Below, in pieces: positions 1 to 8,562 of a DNA stretch of 64,000 nt. A program made the position numbers and the translations under genes. The stretch comes from Photorhabdus thracensis (GTDB lineage: Bacteria > Pseudomonadota > Gammaproteobacteria > Enterobacterales > Enterobacteriaceae). How positions within the stretch are numbered: the first letter of the stretch is position 1; every line of letters begins with the position of its first letter. The stretch lies in NCBI RefSeq assembly GCF_001010285.1, contig NZ_CP011104.1:1798001-1862000 (forward strand), given 5' to 3'. The notes beneath the pieces are model-generated. The model was not told the DNA's origin. It searched no databases and saw only the letters and a list, made by a program, of their open reading frames with translations.

Positions 1-93
1 TTAAGAAATAACGGTAAAAAATACATATCAAAAAACCACACATATAATGCTTTATCAAATAAATTCCTAAAAGCAATGATAAATCATAAATAA
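1..93 (+). CDS. C-terminal end of a glycosyltransferase (partial, starts before the window)
   Basis: Frame 1 is open from the first base to a TAA at 91-93 and encodes 30 residues. The segment GKKYISKNHTYNALSNKFL resembles the last helix of GT4-family glycosyltransferases, where a G-R/K-K-Y-x-x-x-N-H motif precedes a leucine-rich end. If so, it would add a sugar to the O unit at the cytoplasmic face of the inner membrane. The fragment is too short to be certain of the family. It lies just upstream of, and on the same strand as, the O-antigen genes that follow, so it is probably the last intact gene of the preceding operon segment. Confidence 0.5.
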   Translation, partial: LRNNGKKYISKNHTYNALSNKFLKAMINHK

Positions 94-97
94 CAGA

Positions 98-230
98 TGC
101 CTTCCTTTAGCGTTACCTGAAATTGGACAATCTAAAATAGAAAAAATTACTGATTGACTTAAAACTGGTTGGATAATTACCGGCCCAAAGCCAGAAGATT
201 TGAACAAGATATAGAAATTATACTTAAATA
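98..230 (+). pseudogene. Fossil of the N-terminus of a DegT-family sugar aminotransferase
   Basis: The translation runs LPLALPEIGQ, then a TGA stop near 154, then LKTGWIITGPK. A one-base deletion follows, and the frame resumes as RRFEQD. This matches residues 6-43 of the intact aminotransferase at 1290-2447 (LPFALPELGQ, LRTGWITTGPK, RRFEQD) at both DNA and protein level. It is a decayed second copy of the start of that gene, or of a close paralogue, and cannot be translated. It probably marks an old duplication or recombination joint, with the GT2 gene inserted between the two copies. Nothing else is seen in the 1-268 leader apart from this and the upstream gene tail. Confidence 0.72.
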
Positions 231-268
231 ACTATCATTACTGTCCAAATAGAGGTTATTATTCAATC

Positions 269-1279
269 ATGATAAATATATCAGTAATTTGCCCTATATT
301 AAATGAAGAGAAATATATAAAAGGATGTATCGAATCACTTCTAAAACAAGATTATCCTACCGAGCAATTAGAGATTATCTTTATAGATGGCTGTAGCTCA
401 GACAACACTTTAAAAGTCATTCAAAGTTATATTGAGAAATATGAATTCATAAAACTACTATACAACCCTGAAAAACATGTCCCTGCTGCACTGAATATTG
501 GTATAAAAAATTCATCAGGAGAATATATAGCCAGAATCGATGCGCATTCTAACTATCCTAGCAACTACTTATCCAAACTATATAGTTTATCAAAACAATT
601 TGATATTGATAATATAGGTGGAGTTCTTAGTACAAAACCATGTAATCCTACAATTATTGCCCATACTATTGCATATGCCTTAAGTAGTCACTTTGGCATG
701 GGTAATTCCCATTTTCGAATTGGTGTCAATAACATAAAAAAAGTTGATACAGTACCTTTTGGTTTTTTCAAAAGAAATATATTCGATAAAATAGGTCTAT
801 TTGATGAGGATTTAATTAGAAACCAAGATGATGAATTCAACAACAGAATTATAAAACATGGAGGTAATATATATCTTGCCCCAGATATTATTGTTGATTA
901 TTACCCCAGAGATTCAATTAAAAAAACTTGCTCTATGTTCTATCAATACGGTTTGTTTAAACCATTAGTCAATTTGAAATTAAAAACAACAACATCATTT
1001 CGACAATTAATACCACCGACTTTTGTCTTAGGGTTAATCCTGGGACTAATCCTCTCATTCATTAACCCAATATTTTCATATCTATATATAAGTTGTATTT
1101 TTATCTATTTATCCCTGGCTTTATTGGTGTCAATAAAAGCCCATATTAAAAATAAAAAAAATTATATTTTCTTACCATTAATATTTCTGTGCATACATTT
1201 ATCTTATGGATCAGGGTATCTCATTGGAATAATGAAAATTATATTCAATAAGAAATTCCACGTAAAAAATAAAAGATAA
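269..1279 (+). CDS. GT2 glycosyltransferase, ExoA-like, with C-terminal membrane segments
   Basis: The 336-residue protein has an N-terminal GT-A fold of family 2. It shows VICPILNEEKYI near residues 6-17, the nucleotide-binding DGCSSD at 40-45 and an ARIDAH motif at 88-93, which supplies the metal-binding acidic residues. The DAH..Y form is typical of ExoA-like succinoglycan glycosyltransferases. About 100 C-terminal residues are hydrophobic (roughly 245-330) and give two or three membrane spans, so the enzyme should work on lipid-linked sugars at the inner membrane. The sugar and acceptor cannot be read from sequence. The stop lies 10 bases before the aminotransferase start, so the genes are probably cotranscribed. 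Confidence 0.83.
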   Translation: MINISVICPILNEEKYIKGCIESLLKQDYPTEQLEIIFIDGCSSDNTLKVIQSYIEKYEFIKLLYNPEKHVPAALNIGIKNSSGEYIARIDAHSNYPSNYLSKLYSLSKQFDIDNIGGVLSTKPCNPTIIAHTIAYALSSHFGMGNSHFRIGVNNIKKVDTVPFGFFKRNIFDKIGLFDEDLIRNQDDEFNNRIIKHGGNIYLAPDIIVDYYPRDSIKKTCSMFYQYGLFKPLVNLKLKTTTSFRQLIPPTFVLGLILGLILSFINPIFSYLYISCIFIYLSLALLVSIKAHIKNKKNYIFLPLIFLCIHLSYGSGYLIGIMKIIFNKKFHVKNKR

Positions 1280-1289
1280 GGATTATATC

Positions 1290-2447
1290 ATGAGCTCTTT
1301 TTTTCTCCCTTTTGCACTCCCAGAACTCGGCCAAGAAGAAATTGATGAAGTCATTGATTCACTTAGAACAGGTTGGATAACTACCGGACCTAAAGCCAGA
1401 AGATTTGAACAAGATTTTGCTCTGTATTTAAATTCTGATGTTGAAGCAATCGCGGTAAGTTCAGCAACGGCTGGATTACATTTAGCGTTAGAAGCCATTG
1501 GTATCCAACCTGGTGATGAAATCATCGTCCCTACCTACACCTTTACTGCAACAGCAGAAGTTGTCCGTTATCTGGGCGCTCACCCTATTTTTGTTGATTC
1601 TTTACCTAACAGCCTGAATATTGATCCAGTAGCAATAAGAAAAGCAATCACATCCAAAACTAAAGCGATTATACCAGTACACTTTGCAGGTTTATCCTGT
1701 GATATGGATGAAATCATTGCTATAGCTAAAGAATTCAATCTACGAATAGTTGAAGATGCAGCTCATTCACTCCCAACCTTATACAAAGGAAAAAAAATTG
1801 GCACTCTGGACACCGATGTAACCGTATTTAGTTTCTACGCCAATAAAACCATGACAACGGCTGAAGGCGGGATGCTAGTAACCCGAAATCCAGACATTAT
1901 AAAAAGAGCAAAAGTCATGCGTTTGCACGGCATTAGCAAAGATGCTTTTGACAGATATCAATCTAAAACACCAGCCTGGTACTACGAAGTGATTGAACCA
2001 GGCTATAAATATAATATGCCAGATATTTGTGCGGCCATTGGTATTCATCAATTACAGAAAATAGACTCTTTTCAGAAGAAAAGAGAAGAGATGGCTAAAT
2101 TTTACGATAGTGAATTAAAAGACTTACCCATTATTTTACCGACTAAACCTAAAGAGCCTAATAGCCAGCACGCCTGGCATTTATATACTATCAGACTAAA
2201 TGATGAAGTTAAGATATCAAGAGACGACTTTATAATAAAAATGGCAGAAAAAAATATAGGTTGTTCTGTCCATTTTATCCCACTACATAAACAACCCATA
2301 TGGAAAAACACCTATTCTCTTGATAAAAATAACTTCCCAGTAGCAGAAGAAAATTTTAAAAGAATTGTATCCATTCCTTTATACACAAAAATGACCCAAG
2401 AAGACCAGATCTACGTTATCAAGACAATTAAAGGGATTCTTGAATAA
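1290..2447 (+). CDS. PLP-dependent nucleotide-sugar aminotransferase (DegT/DnrJ/EryC1/StrS, PglE-like)
   Basis: This is a fold-type I aminotransferase of 385 residues, a normal length for the family. The PLP lysine is K186 in the context SFYANKTMTTAEGG, and EDAAHS at 155-160 supplies the aspartate and histidine that hold the cofactor. It would transfer an amino group from glutamate to a 4-keto-6-deoxy nucleotide sugar. The product of the dehydratase two genes downstream is the obvious substrate, giving a UDP-4-amino sugar as in the PglF-PglE (bacillosamine) route. The next gene starts directly at the stop codon (2448). A fossil second copy of its 5' end lies at 98-230. The exact sugar is an inference from neighbours. 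Confidence 0.9.
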   Translation: MSSFFLPFALPELGQEEIDEVIDSLRTGWITTGPKARRFEQDFALYLNSDVEAIAVSSATAGLHLALEAIGIQPGDEIIVPTYTFTATAEVVRYLGAHPIFVDSLPNSLNIDPVAIRKAITSKTKAIIPVHFAGLSCDMDEIIAIAKEFNLRIVEDAAHSLPTLYKGKKIGTLDTDVTVFSFYANKTMTTAEGGMLVTRNPDIIKRAKVMRLHGISKDAFDRYQSKTPAWYYEVIEPGYKYNMPDICAAIGIHQLQKIDSFQKKREEMAKFYDSELKDLPIILPTKPKEPNSQHAWHLYTIRLNDEVKISRDDFIIKMAEKNIGCSVHFIPLHKQPIWKNTYSLDKNNFPVAEENFKRIVSIPLYTKMTQEDQIYVIKTIKGILE

Positions 2448-3059
2448 ATGAAAATAACTTATTCAACTATAAAAATAGTTTTTGACTTCACTGCATCTTC
2501 AATTGGGCTAATCATCCTTTCTCCTATCTTAATCGCGATTGCCATTTGGATAAAAATAGACTCGGAAGGGCCTATTTTTTTCCGGCAAAAGCGCGTAGGT
2601 CAATATAATAAAGATTTTTATATTCACAAATTTAGAAGTATGACTACCGGTTCAGAACAAAAAGGTCAACTCACTGTAGGTCATGATCTACGTATTACGA
2701 ACTCTGGAAAATTTATACGCAAATACAAACTTGATGAACTAGCTCAACTCATTGATGTTATTCAAGGAAAAATGAGTTTAGTCGGGCCAAGGCCAGAAGT
2801 ACCACAATTTATGGATAAATACCCAGATGACGTAAGAAACAAAATATTATCTGTCAAACCTGGAATAACAGATTTGGCTTCTATAGAAATGATTGATGAA
2901 AATCAAATATTAGATAAATATGCAAATCCTCATCAAGCCTATATTGATATTGTGATGCCTATAAAAGCCAAATACTACTTAGAATATGTTGATGACAAGT
3001 CATTTTTCCATGACCTGAAGATTATTTTTAAAACAATTTACAAATTAGTTTTTAGGTAA
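2448..3059 (+). CDS. Initiating phosphoglycosyl transferase, PglC-like
   Basis: The protein is a 203-residue small monotopic phosphoglycosyl transferase. It has one reentrant hydrophobic segment (about 10-35), the amphipathic EGPIFFRQKRVG motif at 40-51, KFRSMT near 61-66, the catalytic Asp-Glu pair D96-E97 in KLDELAQL, and the LVGPRPE motif at 111-117. The family transfers sugar-1-phosphate from a UDP-sugar to undecaprenyl phosphate, the first step of O-unit assembly. Its length fits the catalytic core alone, as in Campylobacter PglC, without the extra membrane domain of WbaP. With the PglE- and PglF-like neighbours, a UDP-diNAc-bacillosamine-type donor is likely. The ATG follows the aminotransferase stop with no gap. 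Confidence 0.9.
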   Translation: MKITYSTIKIVFDFTASSIGLIILSPILIAIAIWIKIDSEGPIFFRQKRVGQYNKDFYIHKFRSMTTGSEQKGQLTVGHDLRITNSGKFIRKYKLDELAQLIDVIQGKMSLVGPRPEVPQFMDKYPDDVRNKILSVKPGITDLASIEMIDENQILDKYANPHQAYIDIVMPIKAKYYLEYVDDKSFFHDLKIIFKTIYKLVFR

Positions 3060-3068
3060 TTTAAAATT

Positions 3069-4946
3069 ATGAATAAAAGAATAGTTTTTGGCCCAGATAG
3101 ACTAATAAAGACTCTCGTTCTTCTGATAGTAGATATATTTATAATCAGTATTTCATACTGGCTAAGTATGTGGCTACGTCTTGACAGAGAAGTACCGCTC
3201 TACAGCTTACAACATTGGATAACGATTATATTCACAGTACCTTGCACGCTATTTATTTTCTTAAGAATTGGCTTTTATAGATCGATATTGAAATACGTTA
3301 ATATGAGTATATTGAAATGGGCTATTATTGGCTCATTATCATCGACTCTATTCTTAACAGCATTCTCCTTATATCAACAGGCATTCTTACCCAGAACTGT
3401 ACCTATTATTTATTTTTCTTTTTTGGTTATATCACTCTGTGGCACAAGGTTCTTATATAGAACACTGCGTAATCTATTAAAATATAAAGGAACCCCAGTA
3501 ATTATCTATGGCGCAGGAGAATCTGGTCGGCAACTTTTACCCATATTGACAATGCATAGAGAATTCAACCCAATTGCCTTTGTTGATGACAATACTAAAT
3601 TACATAATTTATCTATTCATGGGGTTTACGTCTTCTCTCCAGAAAAAATAAATTTTCTGGTAGAGAAATATAATATCAAGAAGATATTACTCGCTATACC
3701 CAGTGCTTCAATATCCAATAGAAAAAAAATAATTGAGAGACTACAAAAAGAGCATTGTGAAATACTCACAATCCCAAGCTTCAACGATCTGGTTGAAGGA
3801 AAAGCCCAAATAAACTCACTAAAGCGGGTTTCCATTAATGATCTGCTAGGAAGAGAACAAGTTAACCCATTACAAGACTTACTCAGTAAAAACATCAGAA
3901 ATAAAAACGTCCTTATTACAGGCGCTGGCGGTTCAATAGGATCTGAACTGTGCAGACAAATCATCAATCAGTCACCATCTCAGATAATATTATTTGAGCT
4001 AACAGAGTACTGCCTTTACTCAATAGAAATGGAGCTGCAAAAAATAAATCTGGAAAGAGATCTCAATATAAATATCATTCCGATTTTAGGTGATATAAAA
4101 GACTCAGATAAAATAAATAAAATAATAAACAAATTCAACATTAACACAATATACCATGCTGCTGCATATAAACACGTCCCACTGGTAGAAATGAACACAC
4201 TGGAGGGTATAAATAATAATATTTTTGGCACACTCTCACTTGCACAAGCAGCAATTAAACAAAAAGTTGAAAAATTTGTATTAATCTCTACCGACAAAGC
4301 CGTTCGCCCGACAAACACAATGGGGGCAACAAAAAGATTCGCAGAACTTATACTGCAAGCCTTTGCTAAAGAAAACAGCCATACAAAATTTTCGATGGTT
4401 CGTTTCGGCAACGTTCTTGGCTCATCTGGCTCAGTAGTACCCCTTTTCGAGCAACAAATGGCAAATGGTGGACCAATAACACTAACTCACAAAGATATCA
4501 CACGTTACTTCATGACCATCCCGGAAGCCGCCCAATTAGTTATCCAGGCAGGCGCGATGGGCAACAATGGCGACGTCTTTGTTCTGGACATGGGCGAGTC
4601 AGTAAAAATTTATGACCTTGCCCGAAAAATGATTAACCTCTCCGGCTTGACAGTTAAAGATAAAACCAATCCTCATGGTGATATAGAAATCAAAATTACC
4701 GGATTAAGGCCAGGCGAAAAGCTTTATGAAGAGCTACTCATTGGTGATAACGTTTCTGGCACCAACCATCCTAGAATAATGACAGCAAATGAAGTATTTT
4801 TACCTTGGGATAAATTAAACTCATTATTAAATGACTTAAAAATATCTTGTGAAAATTATGATTTCGAAAACATTAGAAAGATTCTTATCAACTCCCCTAT
4901 TGAGTTTCATCCCAAAGAAGATTGTATTTACGATCTTTTAAAATAA
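3069..4946 (+). CDS. Membrane UDP-GlcNAc 4,6-dehydratase, WbpM/PglF family
   Basis: The protein has 625 residues. Four membrane spans fill about 12-130. A first Rossmann-like domain follows (IIYGAGESGRQ near 145-155), then the catalytic short-chain dehydrogenase domain (LITGAGGSIGSE at 282-293). The active site reads STDKAVRPTNTMGATK, with Met418 where most SDR enzymes have tyrosine and Lys422 kept. This Met-for-Tyr change is characteristic of WbpM, PglF and FlaA1 dehydratases, so it is not a defect. The enzyme converts UDP-GlcNAc to UDP-4-keto-6-deoxy-GlcNAc, which feeds the aminotransferase. It is the last gene of the GT2-aminotransferase-transferase-dehydratase set. Confidence 0.92.
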   Translation: MNKRIVFGPDRLIKTLVLLIVDIFIISISYWLSMWLRLDREVPLYSLQHWITIIFTVPCTLFIFLRIGFYRSILKYVNMSILKWAIIGSLSSTLFLTAFSLYQQAFLPRTVPIIYFSFLVISLCGTRFLYRTLRNLLKYKGTPVIIYGAGESGRQLLPILTMHREFNPIAFVDDNTKLHNLSIHGVYVFSPEKINFLVEKYNIKKILLAIPSASISNRKKIIERLQKEHCEILTIPSFNDLVEGKAQINSLKRVSINDLLGREQVNPLQDLLSKNIRNKNVLITGAGGSIGSELCRQIINQSPSQIILFELTEYCLYSIEMELQKINLERDLNINIIPILGDIKDSDKINKIINKFNINTIYHAAAYKHVPLVEMNTLEGINNNIFGTLSLAQAAIKQKVEKFVLISTDKAVRPTNTMGATKRFAELILQAFAKENSHTKFSMVRFGNVLGSSGSVVPLFEQQMANGGPITLTHKDITRYFMTIPEAAQLVIQAGAMGNNGDVFVLDMGESVKIYDLARKMINLSGLTVKDKTNPHGDIEIKITGLRPGEKLYEELLIGDNVSGTNHPRIMTANEVFLPWDKLNSLLNDLKISCENYDFENIRKILINSPIEFHPKEDCIYDLLK

Positions 4947-4972
4947 TATCTACGCTTTCTAACCGGCTAAAG

Positions 4973-5160
4973 AGATATGATATAACCATATTAATCACTG
5001 AAGGAAATGGCTATACCAGCTCACACACTGCATCTGTGAGGAGACTCAATGAATTCAGCTGAAAGTTATATTGGTTATCTGGATAAACAACAACCCTATG
5101 AAATTTTTAATATACGAGTCATTAAAAATCATATAATTCAAAAAATTAAAATAACAATCC
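4973..5160 (+). pseudogene. Probable fossil of an SDR-type nucleotide-sugar epimerase
   Basis: The 349-base gap between the dehydratase and the EamA gene has no intact gene. One frame from 4982 reads ITILITEGNGYTSSHT, which looks like the decayed dinucleotide-binding start of a GalE-type epimerase (ILVTGGxGYIGSHT). A second frame from 5049 reads SYIGYLDKQQPYEIFNI, resembling the C-terminal PYEVFNIG region of the same family. The two ends lie about 80 bases apart, so almost the whole gene would have been deleted. The match is by eye on short stretches and could be chance. No other signal was seen in 5161-5295. Confidence 0.35.
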
Positions 5161-5295
5161 AATAGAATCTCATTATTAGATATATCATATGCATTATACT
5201 TCCTTCAGTTTTTCTCTCAAAAAAGGAAAATAAAAATTATGGAATTGACCTCTTAGTACGAGCCTATAACTTTATGAAAAAGTATCAAAATAGCT

Positions 5296-6249
5296 ATGGT
5301 TACCAACCGTAAAATAACAGCAAATGCCTATGGACTGTTCTCTGGTGTTTTTTGGGGACTCACCGGTGTTCTTTTAGCTATTTTATTAAAAAACAACACT
5401 CTTTCCTCTTACTTTATTATTCCTATCATTATTGCCTTCCTGAATGACCTAATTTCATGTGTATACATGTTTATATATCTGCTATATCAGAATAAATATC
5501 GGGTAATAATCGCCATCACTAAGAATAAAAAATATTGGATAATCGTACTGGCAGCTATGTTGGGTGGCCCAATAGGCATGTCTTGTTATATCCTGGCCAT
5601 TCAACATATTGGTGTTGGCTATACAGCAATTATCGCTGCAACTTATCCTGCCATTGGTTCTCTAATATCATTCTGTCTATTTAAAGACAGAATTCACCTT
5701 ATAGGAACATTAGGTTTAATATTAACCGTTGTATGCACCATAATACTAGGCTATTCAACAACAACGCAAACAATATCTAATTGGACAGGATTCCTGTTTG
5801 CCTTTATCTGTGCACTGGGCTGGGGATCTGAAGTTGTTATCAGCTCCTACGGAATGAACAACAATATACCTGCTGACATCGCCTATTTTATAAGACAACT
5901 CTCCTCTTCGGTAGGTTATATTATCCTTATCATAGCCTTCATATTCTCTCTGCCTAATGTAATAGATATCTTCTCAAGTTTCACACTATCCAGCCTGCTA
6001 CTAATAACTTCACTGACAACGACCGTATCATACCTCTTCTACTATCGAGCAATCAGCATACTCCAACCTATTCGAGCGATGGCTTTAAACATCACCTACA
6101 CCGTTTGGGCAATATTCTTTGCCTACTTCCTTCTAAATGAATCCATCTCCATAAAATTATTAATCCTGTGTATAGGTGTTTCTTTAGGATCATTCTTAAC
6201 CGCCATCAATCCCCGTAATATCAAAAAATTAATATTGGACCTCAAGTGA
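5296..6249 (+). CDS. EamA/DMT-family transporter, ten membrane spans
   Basis: The 317-residue protein is almost entirely hydrophobic with about ten predicted membrane helices in two five-helix repeats, as usual for the drug/metabolite transporter superfamily. Typical DMT stretches include the N-terminal FWGLTGVLL and an internal GYTAIIAATYPAIG. The substrate cannot be told from sequence. The position inside a polysaccharide cluster could mean export of a small metabolite or modification precursor, but DMT proteins also occur as passengers. The ATG start follows an AT-rich leader, so it may have its own promoter. It is followed by more than 700 bases of decayed DNA. Confidence 0.82.
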   Translation: MVTNRKITANAYGLFSGVFWGLTGVLLAILLKNNTLSSYFIIPIIIAFLNDLISCVYMFIYLLYQNKYRVIIAITKNKKYWIIVLAAMLGGPIGMSCYILAIQHIGVGYTAIIAATYPAIGSLISFCLFKDRIHLIGTLGLILTVVCTIILGYSTTTQTISNWTGFLFAFICALGWGSEVVISSYGMNNNIPADIAYFIRQLSSSVGYIILIIAFIFSLPNVIDIFSSFTLSSLLLITSLTTTVSYLFYYRAISILQPIRAMALNITYTVWAIFFAYFLLNESISIKLLILCIGVSLGSFLTAINPRNIKKLILDLK

Positions 6250-7013
6250 GTGCAATTATAAAGAATTTCTTCACAATGTAATGGGGTTAAAGTTAACCAA
6301 TATTCTAGAAAATAGGAAGTATAAATAGCGGACTATCATTGTGGACAACATTGAATGGAGGAAATGCCTTCTTAATGTACCGATCTGAATGGCTATACTC
6401 TAAAAACACAGGAGAAACATAGGTTTTATAATATATGAGAAAGAACTCAATAAAAATATTGTATTATCTAAGACCCTTCAAAATAACCCCACTGATCAGA
6501 AAAAATAACATTTTCACACCTTTATTTAATTAAACAGCTAACTGAATCCTTCTTAAGTCTACCGAACTTGACTCTCACCCAGTAAATAACCTCAAATCCA
6601 ATCACAGGAACGATTCCAACAAAAAACCATCAAAACCCCTGATTAGCAGCCTTATTTTATCAATTAATTAAACAAGCAGCGTATTAAGCTTGACCCGGGG
6701 AAGCTTACAGTTTACTCTCCCCCAAAATAGTTACAAAATCTTATCCCCCATTACTTTTTGTTACGACAGACAAAAGTACTGGAAAATCAACACAATAGAT
6801 AAGATTATAGAATCCTATAGGCGTTCTGGGAGCCAACAACCTAGTGCGGTAGCTTTATTTAATGGTTATTAACATACTGACTCAGGTTTTTCATCTGTAT
6901 ATATAAGAAAATTCCTACATGCTTAAGCAAAAATCATTAAATAACCTCATTTAATGGCTAACCATACAATTAACCTAAATCAGTAATAATATAAATAGAT
7001 TGGCCAAATTAAT
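6250..7013 (+). other. 764-base stretch without a recognisable gene
   Basis: Very AT-rich DNA with many stops in all frames. A 60-codon open frame at 6690-6872 has no family I recognise, no good ribosome-binding site and no gene-like neighbours, so I do not call it a gene. The stretch lies between the transporter and an rmlA fossil and is probably what remains of older O-antigen genes. No promoter or repeat could be supported. Confidence 0.4.
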
Positions 7014-7073
7014 ATGAAAGGCATCATTCTAGCCGGTGGTTCCGGCACCAGATTATACCCTATAACAATAGGT
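7014..7073 (+). pseudogene. rmlA: Fossil of rmlA (glucose-1-phosphate thymidylyltransferase), first 18 codons only
   Basis: The ATG at 7014 opens [18 protein letters not shown], the strongly conserved nucleotide-binding start of RmlA (GGSGTRLYP signature). After about 18 codons similarity ends abruptly and unrelated sequence follows, so nothing functional is made. RmlA would make dTDP-glucose for rhamnose or dTDP-amino sugars. No rmlB, rmlC or rmlD is visible in the window. The fragment shows that an ancestor of this locus had a dTDP-sugar pathway that was later replaced. The sequence from 7074 to about 7245 was not recognised, though it may belong to the flanking mobile elements. Confidence 0.68.
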
Positions 7074-7418
7074 GTATTTCGCCTCGACGACCTTGTTCAA
7101 GCAGGCAATACATCGCTTTTTTACGGAAATATTACCGGAACTGGCCGGGAACCTGTCGTGCCGTATTAATGACAACTTCCAGGTTATGAATACTGCATCT
7201 TCAAGTTAAGCGGGTATATATTGTTAGGCACGATTTTATTGAATTATGAAAAAACATCTTGTAGCCAATGACCAATACCTGACGAACTTTGAGCAAAAAA
7301 GTTATGAAGAAAAGCAGGGTAACGAATTTAAAGCACATCGTTGGATGTAGGAAAAGACGCATAGCTGATTAGCTGGATGAATCGCTTTCGGCGAATACTG
7401 ATGCGCTGAGAGAAGAAA

Positions 7419-7446
7419 CTAGGTGTTTAGTCCCAACATTTGATGG
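7419..7446 (+). repeat. Left terminal inverted repeat of the IS481-family element
   Basis: The 28 bases beginning CTAGGTGTTTAG are the reverse complement of 8408-8435 except at two adjacent positions. CTAG at the outer end is probably the duplicated target. Confidence 0.8.
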
Positions 7447-7493
7447 ATAGGGTTCATAGTGAATCTTTCTGGTTCAAGAGTCTATTGTTTGCA

Positions 7494-8374
7494 AATATAT
7501 TCATAGGGTGTTAACCCCCAAGGGTCTTTAACCGTCTTGCAAAATTGTATACCAATACAAAGTCACCCAAATGAATTTCTAATTGTTGATGTGTATCATA
7601 GTGGTAACGTTTGACAGTTGCTTCTTTGAGGGTCCGGTTCATACGTTCCCCCCACCCATTAGTCCAAGGGGATTTGATTTTTGTCAAACGGTGCTCTATC
7701 GCGTTGGGTTTACATGCCCTGTCAAAGATATTCATTTAGGCATAGATATCTTTTTCCGGGTTGGTAAATTGGCATCCGTTATCTGTCAGAATAGTATGAA
7801 TGTGATAAGGGATTATTTTGAGTAAGTTCTCTAGAAATTGGGCAGCATTTAATTTTCCGGCCTTGGCTTTCAATTCAACATAAACAAACTTACTGGTTCT
7901 ATCCATTGCGACAAAGAGATTCAATTTTCCCTCAACAGTTCGAACTTCAGCGATATCGATATAAAAATACCCGATAGGACAACGTTTGAATTTTTTTGTG
8001 CCACGGGTTTAGTTTATTTCCCTTCATTTCCAGCAATCTGGAAATGCCATAGCGCTGAAGGCAGCGGTGCAATGAGGAACGAGTTAAATGTTTAATTGAT
8101 AGCGGCAAAGCATATAAACAATCATCTAAAGGCAGCAATGCTCACTTTCAGAATTCAACAATACTGGCTTCTTCTGCTTCAGACAGTACCGTCGATTTTG
8201 GCACAAGGGGCCTGTAGGTAAGTCATTTACTGACGCCCATTTTTCCCATTCAGCCACAGTCTTCGGACTAATATGATAGCGTTCAACAAGGACTTTTAGA
8301 CTTTCTAGACTACTTTGTATTGCTCGACGCATTGCCTCAGTCGTTGTGGCACACCGGTGTAAAATCTGTCCCGT
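7494..8374 (-). pseudogene. IS481-family transposase, broken by frameshifts and a lost start codon
   Basis: Read leftward, the pieces give an N-terminal helix-turn-helix (ATTTEAMRRAIQ, SPKTVAEWEKW), a middle region (TRSSLHRCLQRYGISRL) and an rve integrase core. The core includes LFVAMDRTSKFVYVEL and ILTDNGCQFT, where its acidic residues lie, and the segment SPWTNGWGERMNRTLKEATV. At least three changes of frame separate the pieces. The expected start at 8374 is ACG instead of ATG, behind an intact GGAG-like ribosome-binding site. Together these rule out an active product. In life the family recombines insertion-sequence ends through a DDE active site. Related IS481 elements are common in this bacterial family. 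Confidence 0.82.
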
Positions 8375-8407
8375 AACTGCTCCTTCGACTGAATGGAAAT
8401 TATCGTA

Positions 8408-8435
8408 CCATCAAATGTTGGAGCTAAACACCTAG
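8408..8435 (-). repeat. Right terminal inverted repeat of the IS481-family element
   Basis: Mirror copy of 7419-7446, ending CTAAACACCTAG. The following base resumes the IS5-family fossil. Confidence 0.8.
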
Positions 8436-8562
8436 AAAATTATAAAGCAATGCTACACTTGGCATGTGGATTAATTGTCTAGAATAAAATCCATTGGGAT
8501 AGGAACAATATACTATCAATCTAGCTAGAATTAACATTAATAGATTATATGGAATTTAAATT

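Larger units (their letters stand above)
7419..8435 (-). mobile_element. IS481-family insertion sequence, inactive, with terminal inverted repeats
   Basis: The element is about 1 kb and bounded by a near-perfect 28-base inverted repeat (7419-7446 and 8408-8435, two mismatches). The outermost four bases, CTAG, are palindromic and read as the target-site duplication, because removing the element and one CTAG rejoins an IS5-family transposase fossil in frame. It contains one leftward transposase gene that has decayed (7494-8374). The nesting gives a relative date: the IS5-like copy arrived first and this one later. It sits between the broken rmlA and the acetyltransferase gene. Confidence 0.78.
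7246..8510 (+). pseudogene. IS5-family transposase fossil, split by a second insertion sequence
   Basis: The ATG at 7246 begins a short remnant of an IS5-family (IS427-like) transposase. The sequence jumps from the N-terminal region directly to the C-terminal NEFKAHRW region and ends in frame-shifted sequence at 7418. The missing end (YKAMLHLACGLIV, then a stop where W is expected, then NKIHWD) is found at 8436 onward, after the inserted element at 7419-8435. Joining the flanks restores an open reading frame with a single CTAG, so the two pieces were one copy. A related fossil lies at 16549-17220. It is dead: internal deletion, stops and disruption. Confidence 0.68.

Noticed and set aside
6690-6872. 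60-codon open frame
   Set aside because: No family, no ribosome-binding site, AT-rich decayed surroundings. Probably chance.
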